In this document: in pieces, positions 1 through 8,117 of the stretch | Numbering within the stretch: the stretch's first letter is position 1 | Layout: every line of letters begins with the position of its first letter | NCBI GenBank assembly: GCA_965246915.1 | Contig: CBDFGB010000010.1 | Location: 124,001 to 188,000, forward strand | Reading direction: 5' to 3' | Source of the DNA: CAVRQM01 sp965246915 | GTDB taxonomy: Bacteria; Pseudomonadota; Alphaproteobacteria; Acetobacterales; Acetobacteraceae | Length of the DNA stretch: 64,000 bases | Program-made: the position numbers and the translations under genes | The notes under the pieces: generated by a model | The model's input: the letters and a program-made list of their open reading frames with translations, nothing else | What the model was told of the DNA's origin: nothing | Databases searched by the model: none

Positions 1-273
1 ATCGAACTCGGGCCGGACGCGATCCGGGTCAATGCCATCCTCCCCGGCCTGGTCGAGGGCCCCCGCATCCGCGCGGTGTTCGACGCGAAGGCGGCGGCGC
101 GCAACGTCAGCCTGGCCGAACAGACCGAACGGGCTTTGGCGTCGGCAAGCCTGCGGTGCTTCGTCACCCAGCACGACATCGCCAACATGATCCTTTATCT
201 GTGCAGCCCGTTCGGGGCGACGATCAGCGGCCAAGCGCTGGCTATCGACGGCGATATGCAGGTCCTCACCTGA
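1..273 (+). CDS. SDR-family oxidoreductase, C-terminal part (5' end outside window)
   Basis: Partial gene; only the last 90 residues are visible, reading in frame from the first base. The visible part has the look of the C-terminal third of a short-chain dehydrogenase/reductase: an IRVNAILPGLVEG stretch (the conserved segment after the catalytic Tyr-x3-Lys, where the consensus is RVN-x2-x-PG), a variable substrate-lid region, and the closing segment SPFGATISGQALAIDGD that matches the usual SG-x3-x-VDGG end. SDRs are NAD(P)-dependent cytosolic enzymes; the substrate cannot be read from this fragment. The nucleotide-binding end and catalytic residues lie upstream. The stop is followed directly by the trypsin-like protease gene. 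Confidence 0.8.
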   Translation: MELGPDAIRVNAILPGLVEGPRIRAVFDAKAAARNVSLAEQTERALASASLRCFVTQHDIANMILYLCSPFGATISGQALAIDGDMQVLT

Positions 274-284
274 TCCGAGGGATT

Positions 285-950
285 TTGCTGGTGGCGGCGC
301 TTCTGCCGGGTCTCGGTCCGCAGGAGGCGCGGCGGCCGGTCGACGCCACCGCCTGGCCGTGGTCCGCGGTCGTCCTGATCCAGATCCCCGGCGTCTCGCG
401 CTGCACCGGATTCCGCATCGGCCCGTCTGCGATTCTGACTGCCGCGCACTGCCTGTATTCCAGACGCCTCCAGCATATGGTCCGGCCGTCTTCGGTGCAT
501 GTGCTGGCTGGCGTTCAGGGCGACGCCTATTCATCCCACAAGGTGGCTCTCAGATATCGCGTCGCCGAGGGCTGGGAGGTCCACGGCCCCGCCGGCCTCG
601 ATGCCGCGCTACTTACGCTCGCCGAGCCGATCCTGGGGCGCAGTCTGACTCTCTTCGCCGCCCGATCGGGACAGCCGGCGATGCTGGGCGGTTATGAGCA
701 GGACCGCGGACAGAGGCTGGTCGCCGACGCGGCTTGTCATGTCATGGGAACGGCATTGGACGACCATGGGCACGATTTGCGACGCCACGACTGCGCCGGG
801 ACGTCCGGGAGCAGCGGCGCACCGTTGCTGGTCCGCGACGGCTCGGGCGAGTGGGCGGCGGCGGGGCTTCAGGTCGCGGCGCGCGATGGCGCGGCCGGGG
901 GCGTCGCGGTTGCGGACACCACGCTTGCCGCGCTGATCGGTTCGAAATAG
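285..950 (+). CDS. Exported trypsin-like serine protease (S1 family)
   Basis: About 221 residues. The S1 triad is readable: His in TAAHC (codon at 447), Asp in LDAALLTL (codon at 600) and Ser in GTSGSSGAPL (codon near 813). A short hydrophobic N-terminus (ILLVAALLPGLG) precedes the domain and looks like a signal peptide, so the enzyme probably acts in the periplasm or outside the cell. No ATG fits. I chose TTG 285, just after the SDR stop; CTG 270 and GTG 291 are alternatives. Reading further upstream would overlap the SDR gene and add arginine-rich shadow sequence. Several Cys pairs suggest disulphides. The 3' end overlaps the convergent HD-domain gene by about 80 bp. The target is unknown. 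Fold and catalytic class are secure; the start is not. Confidence 0.75.
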   Translation: MLVAALLPGLGPQEARRPVDATAWPWSAVVLIQIPGVSRCTGFRIGPSAILTAAHCLYSRRLQHMVRPSSVHVLAGVQGDAYSSHKVALRYRVAEGWEVHGPAGLDAALLTLAEPILGRSLTLFAARSGQPAMLGGYEQDRGQRLVADAACHVMGTALDDHGHDLRRHDCAGTSGSSGAPLLVRDGSGEWAAAGLQVAARDGAAGGVAVADTTLAALIGSK

Positions 951-1570
951 CCCCGACGATCGGCCTCAGCGAGGAGCGCGCGGGCGAAAGCGCCGAGCGT
1001 GGCCGAGCCGTCTTCGATCAGCGCGACGATACGCTGCGTCTCCCGCCCATGCGTGACCTCCGGCCGTCGCCACGTGCCGCCCCCGCTGCGGAAATTCTGC
1101 AGCAGTGGCTGCAGCCGATCGATCGCCCTCGCGAAGCGGGCGTCCAGGGTGACGCGCTCCTCAAACTCTTCCCACAGCGCGTGCAAGTCGTCCCCCTGAT
1201 CGGGCGGCAGCAGACCGAAGATCCGTGCCGCCGCGAGAGCCTCTCGCTCGGCCTGCCCCACCATCCCGACGGCGTCGAAGAAGAAGACATCGCCAGCGTC
1301 GATCTCGACGATGTCGTGGATCAGCAGCATTTTGGCGACCCGCGCGGGGTCGGCGCCGGGGGCGTGTTCTGCAAGCAGCAACGCCATCATAGCGAGATGC
1401 CAGGAATGCTCCGCATCGTTCTCCCGCCGCGAGGCGTCCATCAGCGTGGTCTGTCGTATGATCGACTTCAGCGCATCGATCTCGGCCACGAAGCGCAATT
1501 GCGCCGCCAATCGCTTTTGATCGGCCAACAGGAAGTCCCAACCCTCGACAGGCGTCGGTGCGTCGTTCAT
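869..1570 (-). CDS. HD-domain phosphohydrolase (YfbR/HDDC2-like)
   Basis: 233 residues starting at the ATG at 1570; an upstream extension exists in frame but overlaps the LysE gene and is shadow sequence. The HD signature is complete: His55 in DAEHSWH, His85-Asp86 in LIHDIVEIDAGD and Asp152 in RAIDRLQPLL. This pattern fits the HD_3/YfbR-HDDC2 group, which includes metal-dependent 5'-deoxynucleotidases acting on nucleoside monophosphates in the cytosol; the substrate is inferred from family only. It is convergent with the serine protease and overlaps its last 80 bp, and it is divergent from the LysE-type exporter with only about 50 bp between, which must hold both promoters. Confidence 0.85.
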   Translation of the reverse strand: MNDAPTPVEGWDFLLADQKRLAAQLRFVAEIDALKSIIRQTTLMDASRRENDAEHSWHLAMMALLLAEHAPGADPARVAKMLLIHDIVEIDAGDVFFFDAVGMVGQAEREALAAARIFGLLPPDQGDDLHALWEEFEERVTLDARFARAIDRLQPLLQNFRSGGGTWRRPEVTHGRETQRIVALIEDGSATLGAFARALLAEADRRGYFEPISAASVVSATATPPAAPSRAAT

Positions 1571-1619
1571 CGTTTTTGCTCTACCAAGCGGCCATTGCCG
1601 TGTCGATCCGGAGGGAATT

Positions 1620-2231
1620 GTGGATCCAAAGCTGTATGCGGCCTTCGTGGTGACCACGGTGTTACTGGCGCTGTTTCCGGGGCCGAACATGGCGCTGATC
1701 GTCGCCAACAGCGTGCGGCGGGGCACCCGGTATGGGTTCCTGACCCTGGCCGGCACGACGTCGGCACTGGTGGTCCAGCTGGTGATGGTGGCGATCGGCA
1801 TGACGACCTTGCTGGCGGCCGCCGGTCATTGGTTCACTGCCCTGCGACTGATCGGTGCGGTCTATCTGATCTGGCTGGGCATCCAGTCCTGGCACGCACC
1901 GCCGCCGAGCCTCGAGGCCGACGCCACGCCGGTCTCGGCACGCGCGACCGTCCTGCGCGGGCTTCTGGTGTCGCTGACCAACCCGAAGGTTCTGCTGTTC
2001 TTCGGCGCGTTCTTCCCGCAGTTCATCTCCCCCGCCGGCGATCTCGGCCTGCAGCTCGCGGTCATGTCCGTCAGTTTCGTGGTGATCGTGGCGGCGCTCG
2101 ATTCGGTCTGGGCGGTGCTGGCCGGCCGGGCCCGCTTCTGGATCGTGCGGCAGGGGCGGCTGGTGGGAAAGGTATCGGGGGGACTGCTGATCGGCGCCGG
2201 CGTGGGGTTGGCGCTCAGCCGGGCGAAGTGA
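1620..2231 (+). CDS. LysE/RhtB-family amino-acid exporter
   Basis: 203 residues, the usual length for RhtB/LysE exporters. The N-terminus (ALFPGPNMALIVANSVRRG) carries the conserved PGPN loop of the family, and the middle contains the TNPKVLLFFGAFFPQF motif. Five or six hydrophobic segments place it in the inner membrane, where relatives export homoserine, threonine or basic amino acids; the true substrate is not predictable. Start is GTG 1620 behind a GGAGGG sequence. The final 17 bp overlap the convergent DUF4336 gene, so no terminator can lie between them. Confidence 0.9.
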   Translation: MDPKLYAAFVVTTVLLALFPGPNMALIVANSVRRGTRYGFLTLAGTTSALVVQLVMVAIGMTTLLAAAGHWFTALRLIGAVYLIWLGIQSWHAPPPSLEADATPVSARATVLRGLLVSLTNPKVLLFFGAFFPQFISPAGDLGLQLAVMSVSFVVIVAALDSVWAVLAGRARFWIVRQGRLVGKVSGGLLIGAGVGLALSRAK

Positions 2232-2928
2232 GGAGCCAGTCGAGCGCGCGCGCGAGTTCCGTGGTCCCGTCCCTCTCGAACCAGTCGCCGTGCGAGAAGA
2301 TCACCCGAACTGGCGCCCAGGCGAGCAGTCGTTTGGCCGCCTCCCGGGCCGGCTCGCCTGCCCTTCGCACGATGAGGCGCAGATAGACCGGCGGGCGTCC
2401 GTCATGCGCGGCGGCCCCGATCAAGCGGCCGAGTGGGCGTAGCACGACCGGCAACGTGGTTCGTGGAAGATTCTGCACGAGGTCGACCAGGATCAGCGTT
2501 CGGCTGCCGACGTGGAACAGGGCAATTTCCTGATAGCCGGCGATGCCCGGGATGAGCGTTTGCTCGATCTCGCCGCGCCACGCCGCCGGCGGCTCGGCCG
2601 TGAGATCGCGATCGACGCGCATAGCCGATTTCTGCACCTGCCGTCGCTTGCGCAGGTTCGGCACGGCCCAGGTGATCGCACCGGGGAAAGCGCGCTGCCA
2701 GCCAGAGACCATGGTCCAGTGGGCGACGCTCGGGGCCACCAGGTGCCGGATTTCGCCGAGATTTTGGACGGCTTCGGCCAGTGCCCGCGTGTGGGTGACG
2801 GGCGAGTGCAGAAGCAGCCCATCAGGCATCGCGATGATGGTCATTCGCACAGGAAGTTTCAGGCCGGCGAGCGAGATCGGCGCGCCATCGACGATCCATA
2901 TGTTGGGCGCGACGGGCTTCGGAAGCAT
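2215..2928 (-). CDS. DUF4336 protein (metallo-beta-lactamase-like fold)
   Basis: 237 residues beginning MLPKPVAPNIWIVDG. The layout matches DUF4336: an N-terminal 'what it says about its ligand' beta segment (NIWIVDGAPIS), the phrase DGLLLHSPV where true metallo-beta-lactamases carry the HxHxD motif, LVAPSVAHW in the middle, and a C-terminal VIFSHGDWFE segment. Metal-binding His residues are largely missing, so enzymatic activity is uncertain. It lies 38 bp downstream of moaA on the same strand and is probably the last gene of the DUF3553-moaA transcript; no known role links it to molybdopterin synthesis. Confidence 0.75.
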   Translation of the reverse strand: MLPKPVAPNIWIVDGAPISLAGLKLPVRMTIIAMPDGLLLHSPVTHTRALAEAVQNLGEIRHLVAPSVAHWTMVSGWQRAFPGAITWAVPNLRKRRQVQKSAMRVDRDLTAEPPAAWRGEIEQTLIPGIAGYQEIALFHVGSRTLILVDLVQNLPRTTLPVVLRPLGRLIGAAAHDGRPPVYLRLIVRRAGEPAREAAKRLLAWAPVRVIFSHGDWFERDGTTELARALDWLLTSPG

Positions 2929-2966
2929 GCGAATTCAACGTCCAGGCGTCGACGCTCGCGCGAAGG

Positions 2967-3986
2967 CTAACCGCCGGTGACGCTCATATGCCGCCCGAGC
3001 GCCGGCCGTTCGTGCCTGCGGTCGATCATGAAATCGTGCCCTTTGGGCTTGCGGGCGATCGCCGCCCGTATCGCCGCGTCAAGCGCGGCGTCGTCCGCCC
3101 CCCCGCGCAACACCGCGCGCAAATCAGCGGCGTCCTCTTGTCCGAGGCACATGAAAAGCGTGCCGGTGCAGGTCAGACGGACCCGATTGCAGCTCTCGCA
3201 AAAATTATGGGTCATCGGGGTGATGAAACCGATCCGACCGCCGGTCTCCTCGACGGTATAGTATCGAGCAGGCCCGCCCGTCCGGTACGGCGTATCCGAA
3301 AGCGTCCAGCGGCGGCGAAGACGGGCACGAACCACGGACAGCGGCAGATACTGGTCGAGCCTGCCGCCCTCCACCTCGCCCAGCGGCATCGTCTCGATCA
3401 GGCATAAATCGAGACCGTGTTCGCCGCACCAGGCAAGCATGTCGTCGAACTCGTCCTCGTTGACGCCCTTCAACGCCACAGCGTTGATCTTCACTGCCAG
3501 CCCGACATCGCGAGCCGCGAAAATCCCCTCCAGTGTCCGCTCGATCCGCCCCCAGCGGGTGATTGCCGAGAACCGGTCGGCCCGCAGCGTGTCGAGACTC
3601 ACGTTGACCCGCCGCACGCCGGCCGCGAACAGCGTTCCCGCATCGCGCGCCAGATGCGTTCCGTTGGTCGTGAGCGTGATCTCGCGCAGCCCTCCTTGGC
3701 CGAGACGCCGGCCAAGCGCCGCGAAGAGCGAGAGAACATTTCGCCGCACCAGCGGCTCGCCCCCGGTGATGCGAAGTTTCGTCGTGCCAAGACGGATGAA
3801 CGCGGCGCATAGCCGCTCGATTTCCTCAAGGCTGAGCACCTCGGGCTTCGGCAGGAAGGTCATCTCCTCGGACATGCAATAAACGCAGCGAAGGTCGCAG
3901 CGATCGGTGACCGACACGCGGAGGTAGTTGATCGTCCGGCCGAATGGATCGACCAACGGTGCGGCGCGCGTGGCGGCGTCGATCAA
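2967..3986 (-). CDS. moaA: GTP 3',8-cyclase MoaA
   Basis: First step of molybdopterin synthesis: radical SAM conversion of GTP to 3',8-cyclo-7,8-dihydro-GTP in the cytosol. With the TTG start at 3986 the protein has 339 residues, the normal MoaA length. The radical SAM cluster motif is Cys30-x3-Cys34-x2-Cys37 (DRCDLRCVYCM). The second, C-terminal cluster is seen in CESCNRVRLTCTG, and the chain ends in the Gly-Gly tail (SVTGG) that MoaA needs for activity. GEPLVRR is the SAM-contacting GGEP-like motif. The start codon overlaps the stop of the DUF3553 gene (TTGA), suggesting translational coupling. A longer in-frame extension upstream overlaps DUF3553 and is not expected to be real. Confidence 0.95.
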   Translation of the reverse strand: MIDAATRAAPLVDPFGRTINYLRVSVTDRCDLRCVYCMSEEMTFLPKPEVLSLEEIERLCAAFIRLGTTKLRITGGEPLVRRNVLSLFAALGRRLGQGGLREITLTTNGTHLARDAGTLFAAGVRRVNVSLDTLRADRFSAITRWGRIERTLEGIFAARDVGLAVKINAVALKGVNEDEFDDMLAWCGEHGLDLCLIETMPLGEVEGGRLDQYLPLSVVRARLRRRWTLSDTPYRTGGPARYYTVEETGGRIGFITPMTHNFCESCNRVRLTCTGTLFMCLGQEDAADLRAVLRGGADDAALDAAIRAAIARKPKGHDFMIDRRHERPALGRHMSVTGG

Positions 3987-4186
3987 GATTGCGAGTCCTC
4001 TAGCGTCAGGTCGACGTGGTGGGCGTTGACCAAGATTTTTCCTGCATTCTCGAAATTGATCGTGATACGCTCGCGTATGGCCGATTGCACCTGCCCTAGC
4101 CCCCATTCCATATGACCCGGATGGCGCACCCATTGCCCCGGTTCATACGCCGGCGTGCCACTGCCCGATCCCCTCGTCATGCGCAT
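3983..4186 (-). CDS. Small DUF3553-domain protein
   Basis: 67 residues from the ATG at 4186 (a second ATG lies two codons later). The core, EPGQWVRHPGHMEWGLGQVQS followed by ITINFENAGKILVNAHHVDL, fits DUF3553: short beta-rich proteins of alphaproteobacteria that resemble the SH3-like/CarD-type or UvrD C-terminal (PcrA Tudor) fold. The function is unknown; an RNA-polymerase- or nucleic-acid-associated role is only a suggestion from the fold. Its TGA overlaps the TTG of moaA, so the two are likely translated together. It is divergent from the chpT-like gene with a 59-bp shared promoter region. Confidence 0.8.
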   Translation of the reverse strand: MRMTRGSGSGTPAYEPGQWVRHPGHMEWGLGQVQSAIRERITINFENAGKILVNAHHVDLTLEDSQS

Positions 4187-4245
4187 GCTCCTACCACACC
4201 GATAGATATGGCACGCGAGTGCACGCATGCCATCGGCCGCGGGCC

Positions 4246-4821
4246 ATGAGCGCCGCTGCGCTCGCGGAGGCCATGACCGAACGGTTCTGCCATGACATCG
4301 CCGGGCCAGCAGGCACGATCGCAGCGCTGCTCGACCTCGCGGCCGACGAACCGGGGCAGTCTGGCGAATCCCTGACCCTGGCGCGCGAGGCAGCAATGCA
4401 GATGCTGCGCCGGATCCGGGTGACCCGCGCCGCCTGGGGTGGGCTCGATCCGTGGCCGGAATCAGAACTGTCCGGTTTGCTCGCGCAGATCGCCTCGCGG
4501 CACCTGCAAATCGCGCTGTCGCCCGCGACGGCGGCGTTTCGGCGGACGATCGGCGTGGATAGGCTGCTGCTCAACGTCGCCCTGCTGGGCGCCGAGGCGC
4601 TGCGCGGGCACGGCCTGATCGCCTTCGAGGCGGGCGTGTCCGAGGTCACCGTGACGCTGAGCGGCGCCGGGCCGGCCGCCCTCGCCCAATGGCCACCATT
4701 CGAGACGGAGGCAACCCAGGCGCGGCTGGTGCAGTCCACCTGGACCGCATGCGCGGCGAGCGCCTGCGGGGCTCGATTGCGGCCGAACGGCGCGACGCTG
4801 CGGATCCTGTCACTCGCTTAA
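4246..4821 (+). CDS. chpT: ChpT-like histidine phosphotransferase
   Basis: 191 residues from ATG 4246. The N-terminal helix carries RFCHDIAGPAGTIAALLDL, matching the phospho-accepting His-Asp region of ChpT, followed by a degenerate HATPase-like C-terminal half (LLLNVALLGAEAL corresponds to the N-box). ChpT is a dimeric phosphotransferase that relays phosphate from the hybrid kinase CckA to CtrA and CpdR in alphaproteobacteria. Here it sits 54 bp upstream of a hybrid cheA operon, so it could be co-expressed with chemotaxis-type signalling genes. No CtrA or CckA is in the window. The residue thought to be phosphorylated is His of CHD, about residue 15. Confidence 0.8.
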   Translation: MSAAALAEAMTERFCHDIAGPAGTIAALLDLAADEPGQSGESLTLAREAAMQMLRRIRVTRAAWGGLDPWPESELSGLLAQIASRHLQIALSPATAAFRRTIGVDRLLLNVALLGAEALRGHGLIAFEAGVSEVTVTLSGAGPAALAQWPPFETEATQARLVQSTWTACAASACGARLRPNGATLRILSLA

Positions 4822-4875
4822 CGCTTCATTCGCAGCGCGCGAGCCACACTCGGCACCGACAGTCGGGAGAGGGTG

Positions 4876-7620
4876 ATGGACGATCTGCTGACGGAGTTCC
4901 TGACCGAGACCGCCGAGAGCCTCGCCGAACTCGACGTGGCGCTGCTGCAGCTCGAGCGGGTGCCCGGACATCAGCCGACGATCACCATGATCTTCAGGCT
5001 GGTCCACACCATCAAGGGCACCTGTGGCTTCCTCGGCCTCGGCCGGCTGGAGAAGGTCGCCCACGCGGCCGAAAACGTGTTGGGGCGGCTGCGCGACAAC
5101 GAAATGGTGGCTACCCCGGCACTGGTCACGGTGATTTTGTCCGCGCTCGACGGCATCAAGTCGATCCTCGCCGGCATCGCGAACACCGGCGCAGAGCCGG
5201 CCGGCGACGATTCGGCTCTCATCGCGCGCCTTGAACAGGCCGAGCGCGGAGACGCGGCACAGACGGAGGCGGGCTCGGCGGCCGAACCGGCTCCCGACGT
5301 CAAAGCTCCGGTCAGGGCGGTGGCCAAGGGATCCAAGGCTCAGCTCAAGCCGGCCGCCACGGCTGCGTCGGCGCCGTCGCCAGTGGTCGAACCGCCCGCC
5401 GCAGGGCCCGCGCCCGCCGAGCCCGCCGAGGCCGCAACGGGCGGGCCGCATACGATCCGCGTCACTGTCGACGTCCTGGAAAGCCTGATGACCCTAGTCA
5501 GCGAGTTGGTATTGACCCGCAATCAGCTGCTGCAAATCGCCCGGGTCCAGGGCCAGCAGGAGGGCGAGGAGGCAACGGCGGTCTTCCTGACGCCGCTGCA
5601 GCGGCTGTCGCAGATCACCTCGGATCTGCAGGAGGGCGTCATGAAAACCCGCATGCAGCCGGTCGGCAACGCGTGGAACAAGCTTCCACGCCTTGTGCGG
5701 GACCTCGCGAACGACCTGGGCAAGCGGATCGAGCTGGTTACCACCGGGGCGGAGACTGAGCTCGACCGGCAGGTGCTAGAGCTGATCCGCGATCCGCTCA
5801 CCCACATGGTGCGCAACAGCGCGGATCACGGAATCGAACGCCCGGACGACCGCCGTGCCGCCGGCAAGCCGGAGACGGGTCAGATCAAGCTTAGCGCCTT
5901 CCATGAAGGTGGGCATATCGTGATCGGCTTGGCCGATGACGGGCGCGGCCTCGACGTGGCGCGGATCCGCGCGAAGGCGGCCTCCCGCGGCCTCGGGACC
6001 GAGGCCGAGCTGGCCGCGATGCCGGATTCCGAAGTGCAGCGCTTCATCTTCCATCCCGGTTTCTCGACGGCGGAGGCGATCACCTCGGTCAGCGGGCGCG
6101 GCGTCGGGATGGACGTCGTGATGACCAATATCGAGCGGATTGGCGGTGCGATCGATCTTCGCTCGCGCTTCGGCGAAGGCACCAGCTTCACGATCAAGAT
6201 CCCGCTGACCTTGGCGATCGTCTCGGCGCTGATCGTCGAGGCCGCGGGCGAGCGTTTCGCGATCCCGCAACTGACGGTCGCAGAACTGGTCAGCCCGAAA
6301 CAAGAGAGTGACGGGCCGACGGCGGAGGGCGACACGGTCATCGCCCGACTGAACGGCACGCCGGTGCTGCGTCTGCGCGACCGGCTGCTGCCTCTGGTCA
6401 GCCTGAGCGAACTGCTGCGTCTCGATCCGCCCGCCGCCTCGGTGGAAGCGACGGCCGCGCATACTCGCCACGTGATCGTGGCGCAGGCGAGCGGCGGTCA
6501 GCTCGGCATCGTGGTCGATCGTGTGTTCGACACGGAGGAGATCGTGGTCAAGCCGGTGACCCCGATCCTGCGTCACCTGACGGTGTTCGGCGGCACGACG
6601 ATCCTGGGTGACGGCTCGGTGATCATGATTCTCGATCCGGGCGGCATCGCCCGCGCGGCCGGCACGGCCGGCGACGGGCGCGCGGACGAGCGCGCCGACG
6701 GCCGACAAGACGAGCGGCAGGTGGGCGCTTCGGGCGGCTCCGGCATCAACAATCTCTCCCACAGCGACGACCGCACGGCGATCCTGCTGTTCCGCGCCGG
6801 CGGCGCGCTGATGGCCGTGCCGCTCGGCCTTGTCGCGCGGCTCGAGGAGATCCCGCGCGACCGCATCGAGTTCGCCGATGTCGCCGAGGGCGGTGGCGTC
6901 GCGGTGACCCAATATCGCGGTCAGCTGATGCCCCTGGTCCCCATCGCCGGAACGTTCGACCGCGAGCGAGACATCCAGCGCGTCCTCGTGTTCAGCGAGC
7001 ATGGCGAGGCCGGCGGTTCGGAACGTTCAATGGGCCTCGTGGTCGACGAGATTGTCGACGTGGTCGATGAGCGGCTGCAGATCGCCATGTCCTCCACCCG
7101 CGCGGGCCTCCTCGGCACCGCGGTAATCGACGGCCGGGCGGCCGGAGTGCTCGACACACGGTATTGGCTGACCCGGCAGGCTCAGGACTGGTTCAGAGCA
7201 CGCCAGCCAACGGCCAGATCACGGCAATCCCGCTTGCTGATCGTGGAGGACAGCGACTTCTTCCGGCAGCTGTTGATCCCGACCCTTTCGGCCGCGGGCT
7301 TCGTGGTGACCGCCGCTTCCGGGGCTGCGCAGGCTTTGAAGCTGCGTGACAGCGGGGTGATGTTCGACGCCATCGTCTCCGACATCGAAATGCCGGAGCT
7401 TGACGGACTGGCCTTCGCCCGTCGTGTGCGGGCCGGGGGCGCGTGGCTCGAACTGCCGATGATCGCACTGTCGGGACGGGCGCGGCCCAAGGACATCGCC
7501 GCCGCGCGTGAGGCGGGCTTCACCGATTTTGTCGAGAAGTTCGAGCCTGAGCCATTGCTCGACTGCATTCAGCGGTGCCTTGCCAATGCCGGCGCCCAAG
7601 CGTTGCAGGAGGCCGCGTGA
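4876..7620 (+). CDS. cheA: Hybrid chemotaxis histidine kinase CheA (Hpt-HATPase-CheW-CheW-REC)
   Basis: 914 residues from ATG 4876 behind GGGAGAG; a GTG one codon earlier is possible. Domain order: Hpt (1-105, phospho-His in HTIKGTCGFLGL), an Ala/Pro-rich linker (about 130-195), dimerisation helices, HATPase (N-box MVRNSADHGIE near 311, G1 ADDGRGL, G2 GRGVGMDVV), a CheW-like P5 domain, a second CheW-like domain (about 625-770), and a receiver (from about 786; SDIEMPELDG holds the phospho-Asp near 836). Classical CheA ends after P5, so the extra CheW-like domain and receiver make it a hybrid kinase that might feed back on or divert its own phosphoryl flux. It opens a four-gene operon with cheW, cheB and cheR. 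Confidence 0.95.
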   Translation: MDDLLTEFLTETAESLAELDVALLQLERVPGHQPTITMIFRLVHTIKGTCGFLGLGRLEKVAHAAENVLGRLRDNEMVATPALVTVILSALDGIKSILAGIANTGAEPAGDDSALIARLEQAERGDAAQTEAGSAAEPAPDVKAPVRAVAKGSKAQLKPAATAASAPSPVVEPPAAGPAPAEPAEAATGGPHTIRVTVDVLESLMTLVSELVLTRNQLLQIARVQGQQEGEEATAVFLTPLQRLSQITSDLQEGVMKTRMQPVGNAWNKLPRLVRDLANDLGKRIELVTTGAETELDRQVLELIRDPLTHMVRNSADHGIERPDDRRAAGKPETGQIKLSAFHEGGHIVIGLADDGRGLDVARIRAKAASRGLGTEAELAAMPDSEVQRFIFHPGFSTAEAITSVSGRGVGMDVVMTNIERIGGAIDLRSRFGEGTSFTIKIPLTLAIVSALIVEAAGERFAIPQLTVAELVSPKQESDGPTAEGDTVIARLNGTPVLRLRDRLLPLVSLSELLRLDPPAASVEATAAHTRHVIVAQASGGQLGIVVDRVFDTEEIVVKPVTPILRHLTVFGGTTILGDGSVIMILDPGGIARAAGTAGDGRADERADGRQDERQVGASGGSGINNLSHSDDRTAILLFRAGGALMAVPLGLVARLEEIPRDRIEFADVAEGGGVAVTQYRGQLMPLVPIAGTFDRERDIQRVLVFSEHGEAGGSERSMGLVVDEIVDVVDERLQIAMSSTRAGLLGTAVIDGRAAGVLDTRYWLTRQAQDWFRARQPTARSRQSRLLIVEDSDFFRQLLIPTLSAAGFVVTAASGAAQALKLRDSGVMFDAIVSDIEMPELDGLAFARRVRAGGAWLELPMIALSGRARPKDIAAAREAGFTDFVEKFEPEPLLDCIQRCLANAGAQALQEAA

Positions 7621-8117
7621 TGCAGCTCGCAGCGGAACGCCCGCGCGGGGCCGGAATCGGCTCGTTTGCGTCCACCGGGATCGGAGGAGCTGCCGCCGGA
7701 ACCCTAGTCGAGGTCTGGGTCGCCGGTCAGGCTTGTGGCATTCCGGTCCTGGCCGTGCGCGATGTATTGGACGCGCAGGCAGTGACCCGCGTGCCGCTCG
7801 CAATGCCCGAAATCGCCGGCAGCCTCAATCTACGTGGCCGGGTGGTCACCGTGGTCGATTTGCGCCGCCGCCTTGGCCTGCCAGCGGAGGCCGGGGGATC
7901 CGGGAAGTATGTCGTCGTCGAGTTGGGCGGCGAGTTGTTCGCGCTCGCCGTCGATCAGGTGAGCGAGGTCGCGAGTCTGCCGAGCGAGCTCTACGAACGC
8001 ACGCCGCCGCACGTGCCCGCGTCATGGGCCGCCTTCTCCGAGGGCGTGTTCAGGCTGCCGGACCGTTTGCTGATTGTGCTGTCGGTCGCAAAACTCCTCG
8101 ATATCGGCGGTGGCTGA
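7620..8117 (+). CDS. cheW: Chemotaxis coupling protein CheW
   Basis: 165 residues; its ATG shares one base with the cheA stop (TGATG). After a 30-residue glycine/alanine-rich lead it shows the CheW fold markers: VWVAGQACGIPVLAVRDVLD, the hinge IAGSLNLRGRVVTVVDLRRRLGL, KYVVVELGGELFALAVDQVSEV, and an end segment LIVLSVAKLLDI. CheW bridges chemoreceptors to CheA at the inner membrane. No receptor gene is in the window, so the input of this pathway is unknown. Confidence 0.92.
   Translation: MQLAAERPRGAGIGSFASTGIGGAAAGTLVEVWVAGQACGIPVLAVRDVLDAQAVTRVPLAMPEIAGSLNLRGRVVTVVDLRRRLGLPAEAGGSGKYVVVELGGELFALAVDQVSEVASLPSELYERTPPHVPASWAAFSEGVFRLPDRLLIVLSVAKLLDIGGG

Noticed and set aside
734..2386. 550-codon open frame on the plus strand
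   Set aside because: It crosses the HD-domain gene in antisense and the LysE gene in another frame; arginine-rich, with no domain.
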